The notes below the pieces were generated by a model. The model searched no databases. It saw nothing but the letters and a program-made list of their open reading frames with translations, and was not told the DNA's origin. From Gammaproteobacteria bacterium CG11_big_fil_rev_8_21_14_0_20_46_22 (GTDB lineage: Bacteria; Pseudomonadota; Gammaproteobacteria; UBA12402), in assembly GCA_002796245.1 (NCBI GenBank), contig PCWT01000032.1, positions 1 through 34,091 of the forward strand: a stretch of DNA of 34,091 nucleotides, written 5' to 3'. This document shows positions 1-7,423 of the stretch, one piece after another. Each line of letters begins with the position of its first letter. The first letter of the stretch is position 1. A program made the translations under genes and the position numbers.

Positions 1-2662
1 CCACGCTTTGGATCGAGGCACCACCACTGATCGGTGATTGCGCCGGTACCGATTTGCTCGTGCGTTGTGGCGCTGTGGGCACAGCATTAATTGTGAGCGT
101 GAACGTTGCAGGTGATGCTGACGTTTTTCCGGTGCTGTTTTTGGCATACATTTTAAACATATACGTGCCCACCGAAATGCCCGAGCTTGGAATCGTGCCC
201 GATAAGTTCATGCCAGAGACCGTAAGGTTTTTAAACGCCGAGGTGCTAAACGCTATCGCGCTGCCGCCATTGAATGAGACGGTACTCGCCGCAGGGTCTA
301 ATACCGTATTACTCGTACCCTGTGGGTTTACAAAAGAATTCGCAAACTGCACGGTACCCAAAGGCTCACCGCCGTTTTTGCTTGCACTAGCCGGTGTGGG
401 TGCTGTGCCTGTATAAACCGGAGGACCCGTAACATAGATACCAAGCACCACTGTGCCCTCAGCCGCACCAAGATTATTCACCGGACGCGCGGTGATTGTA
501 TAAAGACCCGAAGGCGCACTGGCTGGCACACTGCCCTGCAAGCTTAAGCCGCTCAACGACAAACTCTGGCCCAAATGAGAAGCCGCTAACGTCGTCGGTG
601 TTTGAGGAGAGCCGTTCGTTGGTGTGTACGATACCGATAACTGTGCGGTTTTGCTCGCATCGATGCTCATCGGGTCGCTAACTGGCACCGTGTAGTAATG
701 GCTGTAATCTAAATTGCTGCCACCGACTTTCACCGCATCGCCTGGGTTTAACGTTAAGTTACCAGGATTGGCGGTGCTATTGCGAATCGGTGGGTGGTCG
801 GGGTTTTCAATTTTAAAGCTAAAGTTTGATATCGTTGCGTCGCCATGGAAGGTTTGCCCCGCTTCTGTATACGTAATATTTGCTGAATAATCGCCAGGCG
901 TTACGTTCGTGCCTGCGCAACGCATATATTCTTGACCCAGTGCTGGATGAAAGTAAGAACAACTCATACCCGCAGGCGCTTGACCACCCGGCGTATTCCA
1001 ATTCACATCCATGAAGTTTCCCGCTTCAAACGACGTACCCTTGAGTTGGTAGAAGAATAAAGCTGTCGTATTACCTGTGGTCTGTGTGGTATCGAGTGGA
1101 ACATCCATTGAAAAACTTTGTGGGTTGCTAATAATTAAAGACTTTGGACCCGTCGGGTTCACCTTCAACCACGCCTGGACAGTACCCACCAAATCCACAT
1201 TCAACACAGGTATTTGGTTATCACTGAGCTTAGTGTGCGCAGTGACATTGGCAAAACCAGGCCTCACGATAGTTTGCATGAGGCTCACGTCCACTTCTGG
1301 CAGCGCTTGCGCTTTACCTTTTAGCTTTTGTGTAGGCCATTGGCCACTGATGGTTTCGGTGGCCGCATCGTAATGTAAACTTTTCGGTAAGCCTTCTGCC
1401 GACAAGCTCAGCGCCTGTTTGCCTTGCGCCAAAGCTTGCGGCAAATAGTTAGCGATCGACACAGACACGGGTTTTTTCGGGTTTACCGGAATGGTAATCA
1501 CATTGCCTGCGTTACTGGCAGCCGATTTTACATTGGGACTTGGTGTATTATTCAAACGGACAGAGCGCTCATCTTTCACTGCCAACACTTGGTTCATATA
1601 CACCGCAGGTTGAGACACAAAGCTATTAAGATCACCCAAACTATCTGCCTGTGACAAGCTAAAGCTTGGCTTACCTGTCACGCCCCAGCGGAAATCAAAC
1701 CCTGCGGTATATTGCGTGTCGCTATTTCCGCCGTTTCGACCGATGACGCGCTGCGTATCCAATTTCATGTCCAAGCTTGTGCCGTGCGGGCTTGGCAATA
1801 AAACTTCAAAGCCGCCGTCAATCGAGGTTTGTGTTTGATCACGCTCAAAGGATAGATTAGCCTTTAAATGATGGGTGATGATTTGGTGCGCGCTCACGCC
1901 AAAACCAAAACCCGAGCTATTGTTCGTGCTCGATTCGTAATCCATCGGGTAGCGAACGGATTGGTAATTCACTGTGGTGTCGACTGCCGTCCAACGTGTG
2001 GGCAAAAAGGTAAGACCCGCTTGCACCGAGCGTTCTTCGCCGCCTGCGATACGGCGATCGTTACGGTAAGTGAAGCCATCGTCACCGACATAATCGCGGC
2101 TGTTTAAATTTTTTGAATTCGCTTTGCTCACAAAGCCATTGACATTAAAGGCACGCAACCAACCCTGATGCAGCAAAAACTGGTACGTTAAACCCAGTGC
2201 ATTTTGGCTGACCCAATCGCGACTATCACCCGAAGCAAAACTGAAATCCATTTTTTGCGCCAAATGATCTAAGGAGACTTTCAATTCTTGGCGTTTGGAG
2301 AGCATCATGCCCCAGGTACCATTAAAGCGATATTGCTTGCCACCGCCCTCAGCGATCAACGAGTAGGCTTGGCGATCGCCCAAGGTGTGCGTGAACTGGC
2401 CCTTAACGATGACGCCGTAGTCTTTGCTATACGTGGTATCGATGGATAACGGGCCTTGGTAACCAAACATGCCAGAATTAAAATTCAGCGTGCTGCTCTC
2501 GGCGTTCTCATCCGGCGAGTACATCGGGTTGTACGTACCCGTTGGGTTGGTTTTCGGGTTGTACTGATTCCCACTATCGCCAGACACAGGGGTGCTGCTT
2601 GCCGCAAAAAGTGTCAGCGGCAAGGCAACCATGGCTGTTAGGATCAATCGTTTGTTTAACAT
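1..2662 (-). CDS. Large exported protein: barrel-like N-terminus plus Ig-like repeats (partial, C-terminus off window)
   Basis: An uninterrupted minus-strand frame starts at the ATG at 2662-2660 and is still open at base 1, giving 887 residues without an end. Residues 1-21 (MLNKRLILTAMVALPLTLFA) form a signal peptide. Residues ~40-330 are rich in alternating hydrophobic and aromatic strands with Gly/Asp/Asn turns, like an outer-membrane barrel. From about 400 on there are Ig/cadherin-like segments. One near 420 carries a GLPxxLxxDxxTxxISG pattern typical of putative-Ig (He_PIG) domains, and two mutually similar repeats lie near 650-720 and 775-850 (LSGLSLQGSVP... and VSGMNLSGTIP...). Barrel first and Ig passenger after resembles intimin/invasin inverse autotransporters; this is inferred from layout only. 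It could instead be a periplasmic or cell-surface Ig-repeat protein. Function unknown; a surface adhesin is plausible. Confidence 0.75.
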   Translation of the reverse strand, partial: MLNKRLILTAMVALPLTLFAASSTPVSGDSGNQYNPKTNPTGTYNPMYSPDENAESSTLNFNSGMFGYQGPLSIDTTYSKDYGVIVKGQFTHTLGDRQAYSLIAEGGGKQYRFNGTWGMMLSKRQELKVSLDHLAQKMDFSFASGDSRDWVSQNALGLTYQFLLHQGWLRAFNVNGFVSKANSKNLNSRDYVGDDGFTYRNDRRIAGGEERSVQAGLTFLPTRWTAVDTTVNYQSVRYPMDYESSTNNSSGFGFGVSAHQIITHHLKANLSFERDQTQTSIDGGFEVLLPSPHGTSLDMKLDTQRVIGRNGGNSDTQYTAGFDFRWGVTGKPSFSLSQADSLGDLNSFVSQPAVYMNQVLAVKDERSVRLNNTPSPNVKSAASNAGNVITIPVNPKKPVSVSIANYLPQALAQGKQALSLSAEGLPKSLHYDAATETISGQWPTQKLKGKAQALPEVDVSLMQTIVRPGFANVTAHTKLSDNQIPVLNVDLVGTVQAWLKVNPTGPKSLIISNPQSFSMDVPLDTTQTTGNTTALFFYQLKGTSFEAGNFMDVNWNTPGGQAPAGMSCSYFHPALGQEYMRCAGTNVTPGDYSANITYTEAGQTFHGDATISNFSFKIENPDHPPIRNSTANPGNLTLNPGDAVKVGGSNLDYSHYYTVPVSDPMSIDASKTAQLSVSYTPTNGSPQTPTTLAASHLGQSLSLSGLSLQGSVPASAPSGLYTITARPVNNLGAAEGTVVLGIYVTGPPVYTGTAPTPASASKNGGEPLGTVQFANSFVNPQGTSNTVLDPAASTVSFNGGSAIAFSTSAFKNLTVSGMNLSGTIPSSGISVGTYMFKMYAKNSTGKTSASPATFTLTINAVPTAPQRTSKSVPAQSPISGGASIQSV

Positions 2663-2721
2663 GAGTTAAGCTCGCAAAAAGCTCTCACCCTTCCTATCCC
2701 AGTTATTTATTATTTTTATTT

Positions 2722-2748
2722 GCCCACCGGCATTCCATGCCGACGGGC
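2722..2748 (-). terminator. Hairpin 9 nt after the stop of the 2758-3861 gene
   Basis: Arms 2722-2733 and 2737-2748 pair over 12 bp with one G-T wobble and a 3-nt loop. On the minus strand it sits just after the stop codon of the barrel gene and before the large exported protein gene. The following minus-strand sequence is A-rich rather than T-rich, so it is not a classic intrinsic terminator. It may be an mRNA-end hairpin or an attenuator between the two genes. Confidence 0.4.
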
Positions 2749-2757
2749 TAATCCGTT

Positions 2758-3861
2758 TTAAGCATACGGCACGACAAAGTTGATGCCCCAATAAGGCACC
2801 CACATAGAGCCGCTCGCGATACGAGGGTTATTGGCGCTACCAACACCCTTGCTTGTCGCATAAGGCGCCCAATCCCAATGAGTTGTACCGCCATAAAACT
2901 TGAAATATGCGCTATTTTGTCGATTAAAGAGCGCAAGACGCATCGATAACTCAACTGTTTCGCGCAATGAAATTTTTCTTTTTTTGTGTAGCGTGAATGG
3001 AACCAAAAATCCACCATCGCCAGAAAGCGCTGTATTCCAAACCTTAAAGTGCGCATCGCCATGCAAGGCCTGAACGCCAAATTTGGCGCCAAGGCTTACT
3101 TGCTTAGTGGCCTGAAAATTAAACTGATCAGCCAGCTTAAGCCCATAGTATTTTATCTGTGTTGTAGCAAATTCGACCGCATGAAACTCAGGAGGTGCTA
3201 TGAATGTATAGTTAATTTGGTTGTTCGTTTGCATCTTGTATTGATGAGAAACCAGACTAAGGCTAGGATCCATGCTAAAACGTGGGTTTGCAAACACCTT
3301 ATGGCCAGTCCAGGCTAGCGCTAGATCATAATTTCTTAGCTTGCCATCTGAGGTATAACTATTAAATTGTGAGTTTTCAAAGGAACCACCGTTAACGTAC
3401 CCATCATTCACATCAACAGTACCACTACCATCAGCGGCTCTGTCTTGTGAATCAGTGACAAAACCATACGTTAGAGACACACTATTTTCAGATCCCATTA
3501 TCGTCGGAAATACATAATTGTTTCTAAAATGTAGCCCAAAAGTGATATTGCGTTGAATCACTGTACCGAAATTATTATCAAAGGCTGCGTGTGTGCCGCT
3601 AGTCGTTGCTGTGTAAGCCCTCATTGACATCGGCTTAGAAAAGTTCTCATACTTCGCACCCGCGCCCACAAACACATGCACCCCATGCTGATACGTATCC
3701 GCAAGCATTTGATTGGCTTGTTTAGCCGAAACAAGGTGTTTAGTCGTGGATGTGTTAGTGGCATGAGCCACTGTAGGCGGTGTAGGCACACTCGCTGCAA
3801 AGGCAGTGACGACAAACACTTGCAATCCCGCAAGTGAGAGAAAAAGACGCGACAAACGCAT
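2758..3861 (-). CDS. Outer-membrane beta-barrel protein, unknown function
   Basis: A 367-residue protein with a signal peptide (MRLSRLFLSLAGLQVFVVTAFA, cut near 22-23), a short Thr/Ser/Pro-rich linker, and then many amphipathic strands alternating with Gly/Asn/Asp turns (for example NITFGLHFRNNYVFP, SVSLTYGFVTDS). This is the pattern of an outer-membrane barrel. The last residues (INFVVPYA) do not end in the usual C-terminal Phe or Trp. The ATG is supported by a strong site, AGAGGT, 6 nt upstream. The large exported protein gene begins 96 nt downstream in the same direction, so the two may be co-expressed, with a hairpin between them. I do not recognise the family beyond barrel type; porin or adhesin are both possible. 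Confidence 0.7.
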   Translation of the reverse strand: MRLSRLFLSLAGLQVFVVTAFAASVPTPPTVAHATNTSTTKHLVSAKQANQMLADTYQHGVHVFVGAGAKYENFSKPMSMRAYTATTSGTHAAFDNNFGTVIQRNITFGLHFRNNYVFPTIMGSENSVSLTYGFVTDSQDRAADGSGTVDVNDGYVNGGSFENSQFNSYTSDGKLRNYDLALAWTGHKVFANPRFSMDPSLSLVSHQYKMQTNNQINYTFIAPPEFHAVEFATTQIKYYGLKLADQFNFQATKQVSLGAKFGVQALHGDAHFKVWNTALSGDGGFLVPFTLHKKRKISLRETVELSMRLALFNRQNSAYFKFYGGTTHWDWAPYATSKGVGSANNPRIASGSMWVPYWGINFVVPYA

Positions 3862-4175
3862 GGCTTACCTCTATTTTTTTATAAAGCCTGTCCGTGGCGT
3901 GAAACTTTTTCGCGTCCGTTCGAAAAATATTAAGTCGTTCGTTCCGTGGCTTATTGTTATTTCGGGGTGATTCTATCTCGCTGCCCCCAGGGCTGCAAGT
4001 CCTTTTGCTCTCATTTAAACCTAAAAATTAATGAGTAAATTTTAACCGACAATTATTAAGCCAACCTTAAGGCTAATCAGGTTTTGAACAAAAAAAAAAC
4101 CGAAACGCTTTTCATTTAAGATTATCTTAAGACTTGTTGTGTAATATTTTGGTAAAAATAAAAGAGGTTATAGCT
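3862..4175. promoter_or_regulatory. Divergent intergenic region with a 15-bp perfect palindrome
   Basis: This AT-rich spacer separates the minus-strand barrel gene from the plus-strand 4176 gene and must hold both promoters. At 4116-4130 lies a perfect inverted repeat, TTAAGATTATCTTAA (7-bp arms, 1-nt centre), 45 nt before the plus-strand ATG, in the place expected for an operator or overlapping a -10. A run of nine or more A residues lies at 4090-4099. On the minus side a TTTATAAA element near 3879-3886 could serve as a -10. No confident -35/-10 pair was found for either gene, and no small gene is visible here. Confidence 0.4.
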
Positions 4176-7100
4176 ATGCCAGGACGTGTATTTTTCGCTA
4201 TTGCAGACCCAAAGCATCCGCTGGATGCTGGCAGGCTCCGCCAAATACTCAAAGCAGCAGGCCTTGACCCCAAAAATACCCGGCTCGTGGGTTCATCTGT
4301 AGGATTGTCCAACGGAGAAGACTTTGTTAGGCCAGTCAATGTTAACCCAGGGAGCCTAATCTTTGTTCTAGGACAGACTCAGTATCCTGTACTTCACCTA
4401 CCTGCCACGTTTCCAGATTCATGGCGCAATGAAAGAGACGCGCTGCAAATACTGGAAGCTCAACTAAAAGGCTTTGAGGGGGTGGTAATGGGGCTGCTAG
4501 ACGAGGGACGGGACGTTGTATTCTTCGTGCGTCAGCATTATTCTAACGGCATCCCAATCCCAGACTTAATGCTCTTAAACCCTCAAGCCTTAAACCCTCA
4601 AGCTCAAGCGGCCCGTTTTGTACCCGCCGTTTTTGGCGGGAAAGCCAACCCGCCTAGCGAGGGCTTTCCTTGGCTCGTCCTGGACATGTTTGAAAGGATG
4701 TGCGACCGGGGTATAGCATTGAATAAGCGACACAGTCAGGCGCAACTATCCCGGGAGACGGAGCAAGCTTGGCAGGCGGAGCAATACAGGCAGGCGGAGC
4801 AAGCCCGGCAGGAGCAACAAGCCTGGCAGGAGCAACTAGCCCGGCGGGAGCAACTAGCCCGGCAGCAGGAGCAAGCCCGGCAGGAGCAAGCCCGCCAGGA
4901 GCAACAAGCCCGGCAGCAACAAGCAGCCCTTCGTCACACAGGGTTTCCATACCCGCAGTCTGCAGCAAGCGCCTTACCGCCTAGTGCGCTGACTACCCCT
5001 GGTTGGCAGCCGCCGGCACCGGCCCCGCAGCAGCCTGCACGCGCCTTACCGCCTGCACCGACTACCCCTCCTCCACCGCAGTCTGCAGCAAGCGCCTCGT
5101 CGCCTAGCGCACCAGCTACCCATGATTGGCGGCCGCCGGCACCGGTCCCACTGCGCTCTGCCGCGCGCGCGGCAGCGGCGCCAGCGCCAGTACCTGTGCC
5201 CAGCGCTCCTCCACCAGCCAGTACCGCGATGCCCAGCGCTCCTCCACCAGCCAGTGCTGCGATGCCCAGCGCTGCTGCTGCCTTGCCAATTGGGCCAGGG
5301 CGCGACCATCGTCGGGTGCAGCTTGCGCCAGCAGCCAGTACCGCTGCGACATCCAACGCCCCACCACCAGCCAGTGCCGCCGCAATACCCAGCGCTCCTC
5401 TACCAGCCCGTGCCGCCGCAACATCCAGCGCTGCTGTCGACGGTCAGGTGATCTATGTGCAACTGCCTACTGATCGCCATTTAAAGATTAAAGACCTCAT
5501 TAACCTAATCCGCACTCTTTTTCCCGGCCTCGACCCAGCAGCAATAGGCCTTGTATTGGCAGCCAATAATTGGCAAGCAACAGACCGAATTGACAGCCCG
5601 GTTGTCGGAAGCGGACTAGCCGTGCTCGCTCGCTCATGGCTCCAACGCAGGGGGTCTTGTATCCGGCTTCCAACCGTTTGGTATCAGAGGGTGTATGACC
5701 ACCTTCTTGAAGTGTGGCAGCTCTTGCAGCATGTTCCAGAGGACCTCCCAAATGACCCTGCTGTCAGATTAGGCATACAACAGCTCTTTCGGCTACTTGG
5801 CACAGGCGGCCCGGCTATAGTGTTTGTGCGACGCTGGAACCCATCCGGCCCCTTTCCAGTGCCCTTAGTAGGGGTTAAATTCGTCCACGTCGTCGACCCA
5901 GACGGCCAAGTCAGGTGCATTCCAGCGCCTCCAGTCGAGCCTGCCATGTGGGGTGGGGCAGCACCGTTTGAACCCGAGCTCTTCCAGGAATTGGCCAATC
6001 ATTACCATCGCATCCTTAGTTTCATTAGCGGGCTCAAGCACCCTTCCTCACTCGATGAGCTTACAGCCTTTGCTGAAACGATTGAAGACCAAGCAAACCG
6101 CGATGCCTTTCTTACTGGGCTTTACCAACAGCAGCAAAGTGGTCCACGTTTCGGTGTTAGCCAAAATCCTGTGAACCTTGGCATTAGCGCGCTTGAAGAA
6201 CACCTGAGAACACAAGCGCCGGCACAGAATGATAAACGCGCCGCGTTAAGGCAGCAAGCAAAGCTAAAGCAGCAAGCAGCGCTGTTGCGCAAGCACGCAG
6301 GCCTATTACTCTCCGGTATTGGCAATCTTAGGGCTCAAGCTCATGGTTTACGGGCACACATTGAGTCACTTAAGGCGTCATACCAGGCACTTTCTGCGCA
6401 GCAATCTGAACAACGAACTCAAATTAAAGCGCTGATAGATGAAGCACAAGGGCAATTACGTCACTTCGAAAAGAATAGGTCAGCGCTAACACAAGCCTAT
6501 CGTGACTGGTGCTCCCCGTACGAGCCCAAAGCAGAAAAACTTCGCGCTCAGCAGCCCTGGTCGATTCGCTTAGCCAGAATTGTCGAGCAAATACTGTGGA
6601 CTACTCGACAATACGTCTGGCGACAGTCAGACGCCGCCTTTACTGAGGAAATAAACGCTCTTAAGGCAGAGCGCTGGCGGAGCGTTATGGCGCCGGAGGT
6701 CATAACTGCGATCTCGGATTTGTGCACGGCCCTGCCCCCCCTATCCGATAAAGACAAACTGGCTGTCTTGACCGAGCTTTTAACGTTGCTGACTGAGCTT
6801 GAAGACCGCAAGGCCACAATACCCCATGAAATTTTGTCGTTGCTGGGGGTTATTCAAGGCCATCAAGAGAACCTCGTGCAGGATGGGCAAATACAGAGCG
6901 AAGAGCTTATTTCTCGGACTAACAAGAGTTTACGTTCATCCCTAACCGACCCTGTTAGCGTCCATATGACTGAAGCGGCCAAGGCAATAAGAGCACATCA
7001 GAACATCACCATCGCTCAGATTTTATGCCACTTACTCAGTCGATACATATCCTCGCTTAGCCCCAGCAGTACGAGCCACTTGCTCGCCGCTATGCCGCCA

Positions 7101-7292
7101 CCGTCAGCAGCAATGCTGCTACCTCCTGCACCGATGCCGCCAGCAGATTGGGCACCGATGCAAACGCTGCCAGAAACTGCGCCGCTACCGCCGCCGTCAG
7201 CAGCAATGCTGCTACCTCCTGCACCTGCGCCAGCAGCAGAGGAGGCTATTGACACTACGCCGTCAGCGCCGCCGCCATCACTGCGCCAGTAA
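4176..7292 (+). CDS. Large unknown protein with a duplicated N-terminal domain, low-complexity linker and coiled coil
   Basis: A 1038-residue protein. The ATG at 4176 is chosen because AAAGAGG lies 8 nt upstream; the frame is open to an upstream TTG at 4134 that has no such site. Residues ~2-185 and ~423-615 align by eye as two copies of one domain (VFFAIADPKHPLDAGRL with VIYVQLPTDRHLKIKDL; GRDVVFFVRQHYSNGIPIP with GPAIVFVRRWNPSGPFPVP; ARFVPAVFGG with VRCIPAPPVE). Between them are a Gln/Arg/Glu-rich segment (~190-250, QARQEQ-type units) and a Pro/Ala/Ser segment (~255-420). Residues ~680-790 look coiled coil, followed by a helical part and a Pro/Ala tail holding a repeated PPPSAAMLLPPAP. There is no signal peptide or membrane helix, so it is probably cytoplasmic or delivered by another route. 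It matches no family I know; a structural protein or a secreted effector are guesses. Confidence 0.8.
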   Translation: MPGRVFFAIADPKHPLDAGRLRQILKAAGLDPKNTRLVGSSVGLSNGEDFVRPVNVNPGSLIFVLGQTQYPVLHLPATFPDSWRNERDALQILEAQLKGFEGVVMGLLDEGRDVVFFVRQHYSNGIPIPDLMLLNPQALNPQAQAARFVPAVFGGKANPPSEGFPWLVLDMFERMCDRGIALNKRHSQAQLSRETEQAWQAEQYRQAEQARQEQQAWQEQLARREQLARQQEQARQEQARQEQQARQQQAALRHTGFPYPQSAASALPPSALTTPGWQPPAPAPQQPARALPPAPTTPPPPQSAASASSPSAPATHDWRPPAPVPLRSAARAAAAPAPVPVPSAPPPASTAMPSAPPPASAAMPSAAAALPIGPGRDHRRVQLAPAASTAATSNAPPPASAAAIPSAPLPARAAATSSAAVDGQVIYVQLPTDRHLKIKDLINLIRTLFPGLDPAAIGLVLAANNWQATDRIDSPVVGSGLAVLARSWLQRRGSCIRLPTVWYQRVYDHLLEVWQLLQHVPEDLPNDPAVRLGIQQLFRLLGTGGPAIVFVRRWNPSGPFPVPLVGVKFVHVVDPDGQVRCIPAPPVEPAMWGGAAPFEPELFQELANHYHRILSFISGLKHPSSLDELTAFAETIEDQANRDAFLTGLYQQQQSGPRFGVSQNPVNLGISALEEHLRTQAPAQNDKRAALRQQAKLKQQAALLRKHAGLLLSGIGNLRAQAHGLRAHIESLKASYQALSAQQSEQRTQIKALIDEAQGQLRHFEKNRSALTQAYRDWCSPYEPKAEKLRAQQPWSIRLARIVEQILWTTRQYVWRQSDAAFTEEINALKAERWRSVMAPEVITAISDLCTALPPLSDKDKLAVLTELLTLLTELEDRKATIPHEILSLLGVIQGHQENLVQDGQIQSEELISRTNKSLRSSLTDPVSVHMTEAAKAIRAHQNITIAQILCHLLSRYISSLSPSSTSHLLAAMPPPSAAMLLPPAPMPPADWAPMQTLPETAPLPPPSAAMLLPPAPAPAAEEAIDTTPSAPPPSLRQ
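4734..4926 (+). repeat. Short tandem in-frame repeats coding for QARQEQ-type units
   Basis: Degenerate 12-18 bp units built on a gcccggcaggagcaa core repeat about ten times within the 4176 gene, encoding a Gln/Arg/Glu-rich helical stretch. Unit number could vary by slippage without breaking the frame. The opposite strand shows a long Ala/Pro/Gly frame here, which is a by-product of the repeat. Confidence 0.75.
7101..7225 (+). repeat. 32-bp exact direct repeat in the tail of the 4176 gene
   Basis: The same 32 bp occur at 7101-7132 and 7194-7225, 93 bp apart (31 codons), both in frame and encoding PSAAMLLPPAP. Each copy contains a small inverted repeat, GCAGCAATGCTGC. Recombination between the copies would delete 31 codons cleanly. 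Confidence 0.85.
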
Positions 7293-7344
7293 GAGCTGCG
7301 AGCAGACTCTGCACCGCCGCGGCCATGAGCCGCGGCCGTGAGCC

Positions 7345-7373
7345 TTGCCAAGCGTGCGGCGAGCTTCTATACT
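7345..7373 (+). promoter_or_regulatory. Sigma-70 promoter for dnaE
   Basis: TTGCCA at 7345-7350 and TATACT at 7368-7373 are separated by exactly 17 bp, about 50 nt before the dnaE ATG. It means dnaE need not depend on read-through from the 4176 gene. A GC-rich inverted repeat (GCCGCGGC at 7316-7323 and 7329-7336) lies just upstream but has no T-run after it. Confidence 0.7.
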
Positions 7374-7423
7374 CAGGCGCTTCGGGTATCCATTATGCTG
7401 ACCTTCTTTGACCAGAGACTTTC

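Noticed and set aside
4654-5424. Several long Ala/Pro/Gly- or Arg/Trp-rich frames on the minus strand and in other plus frames
   Set aside because: They lie opposite or within the low-complexity repeats of the 4176 gene, have repeat-driven composition and no ribosome sites.
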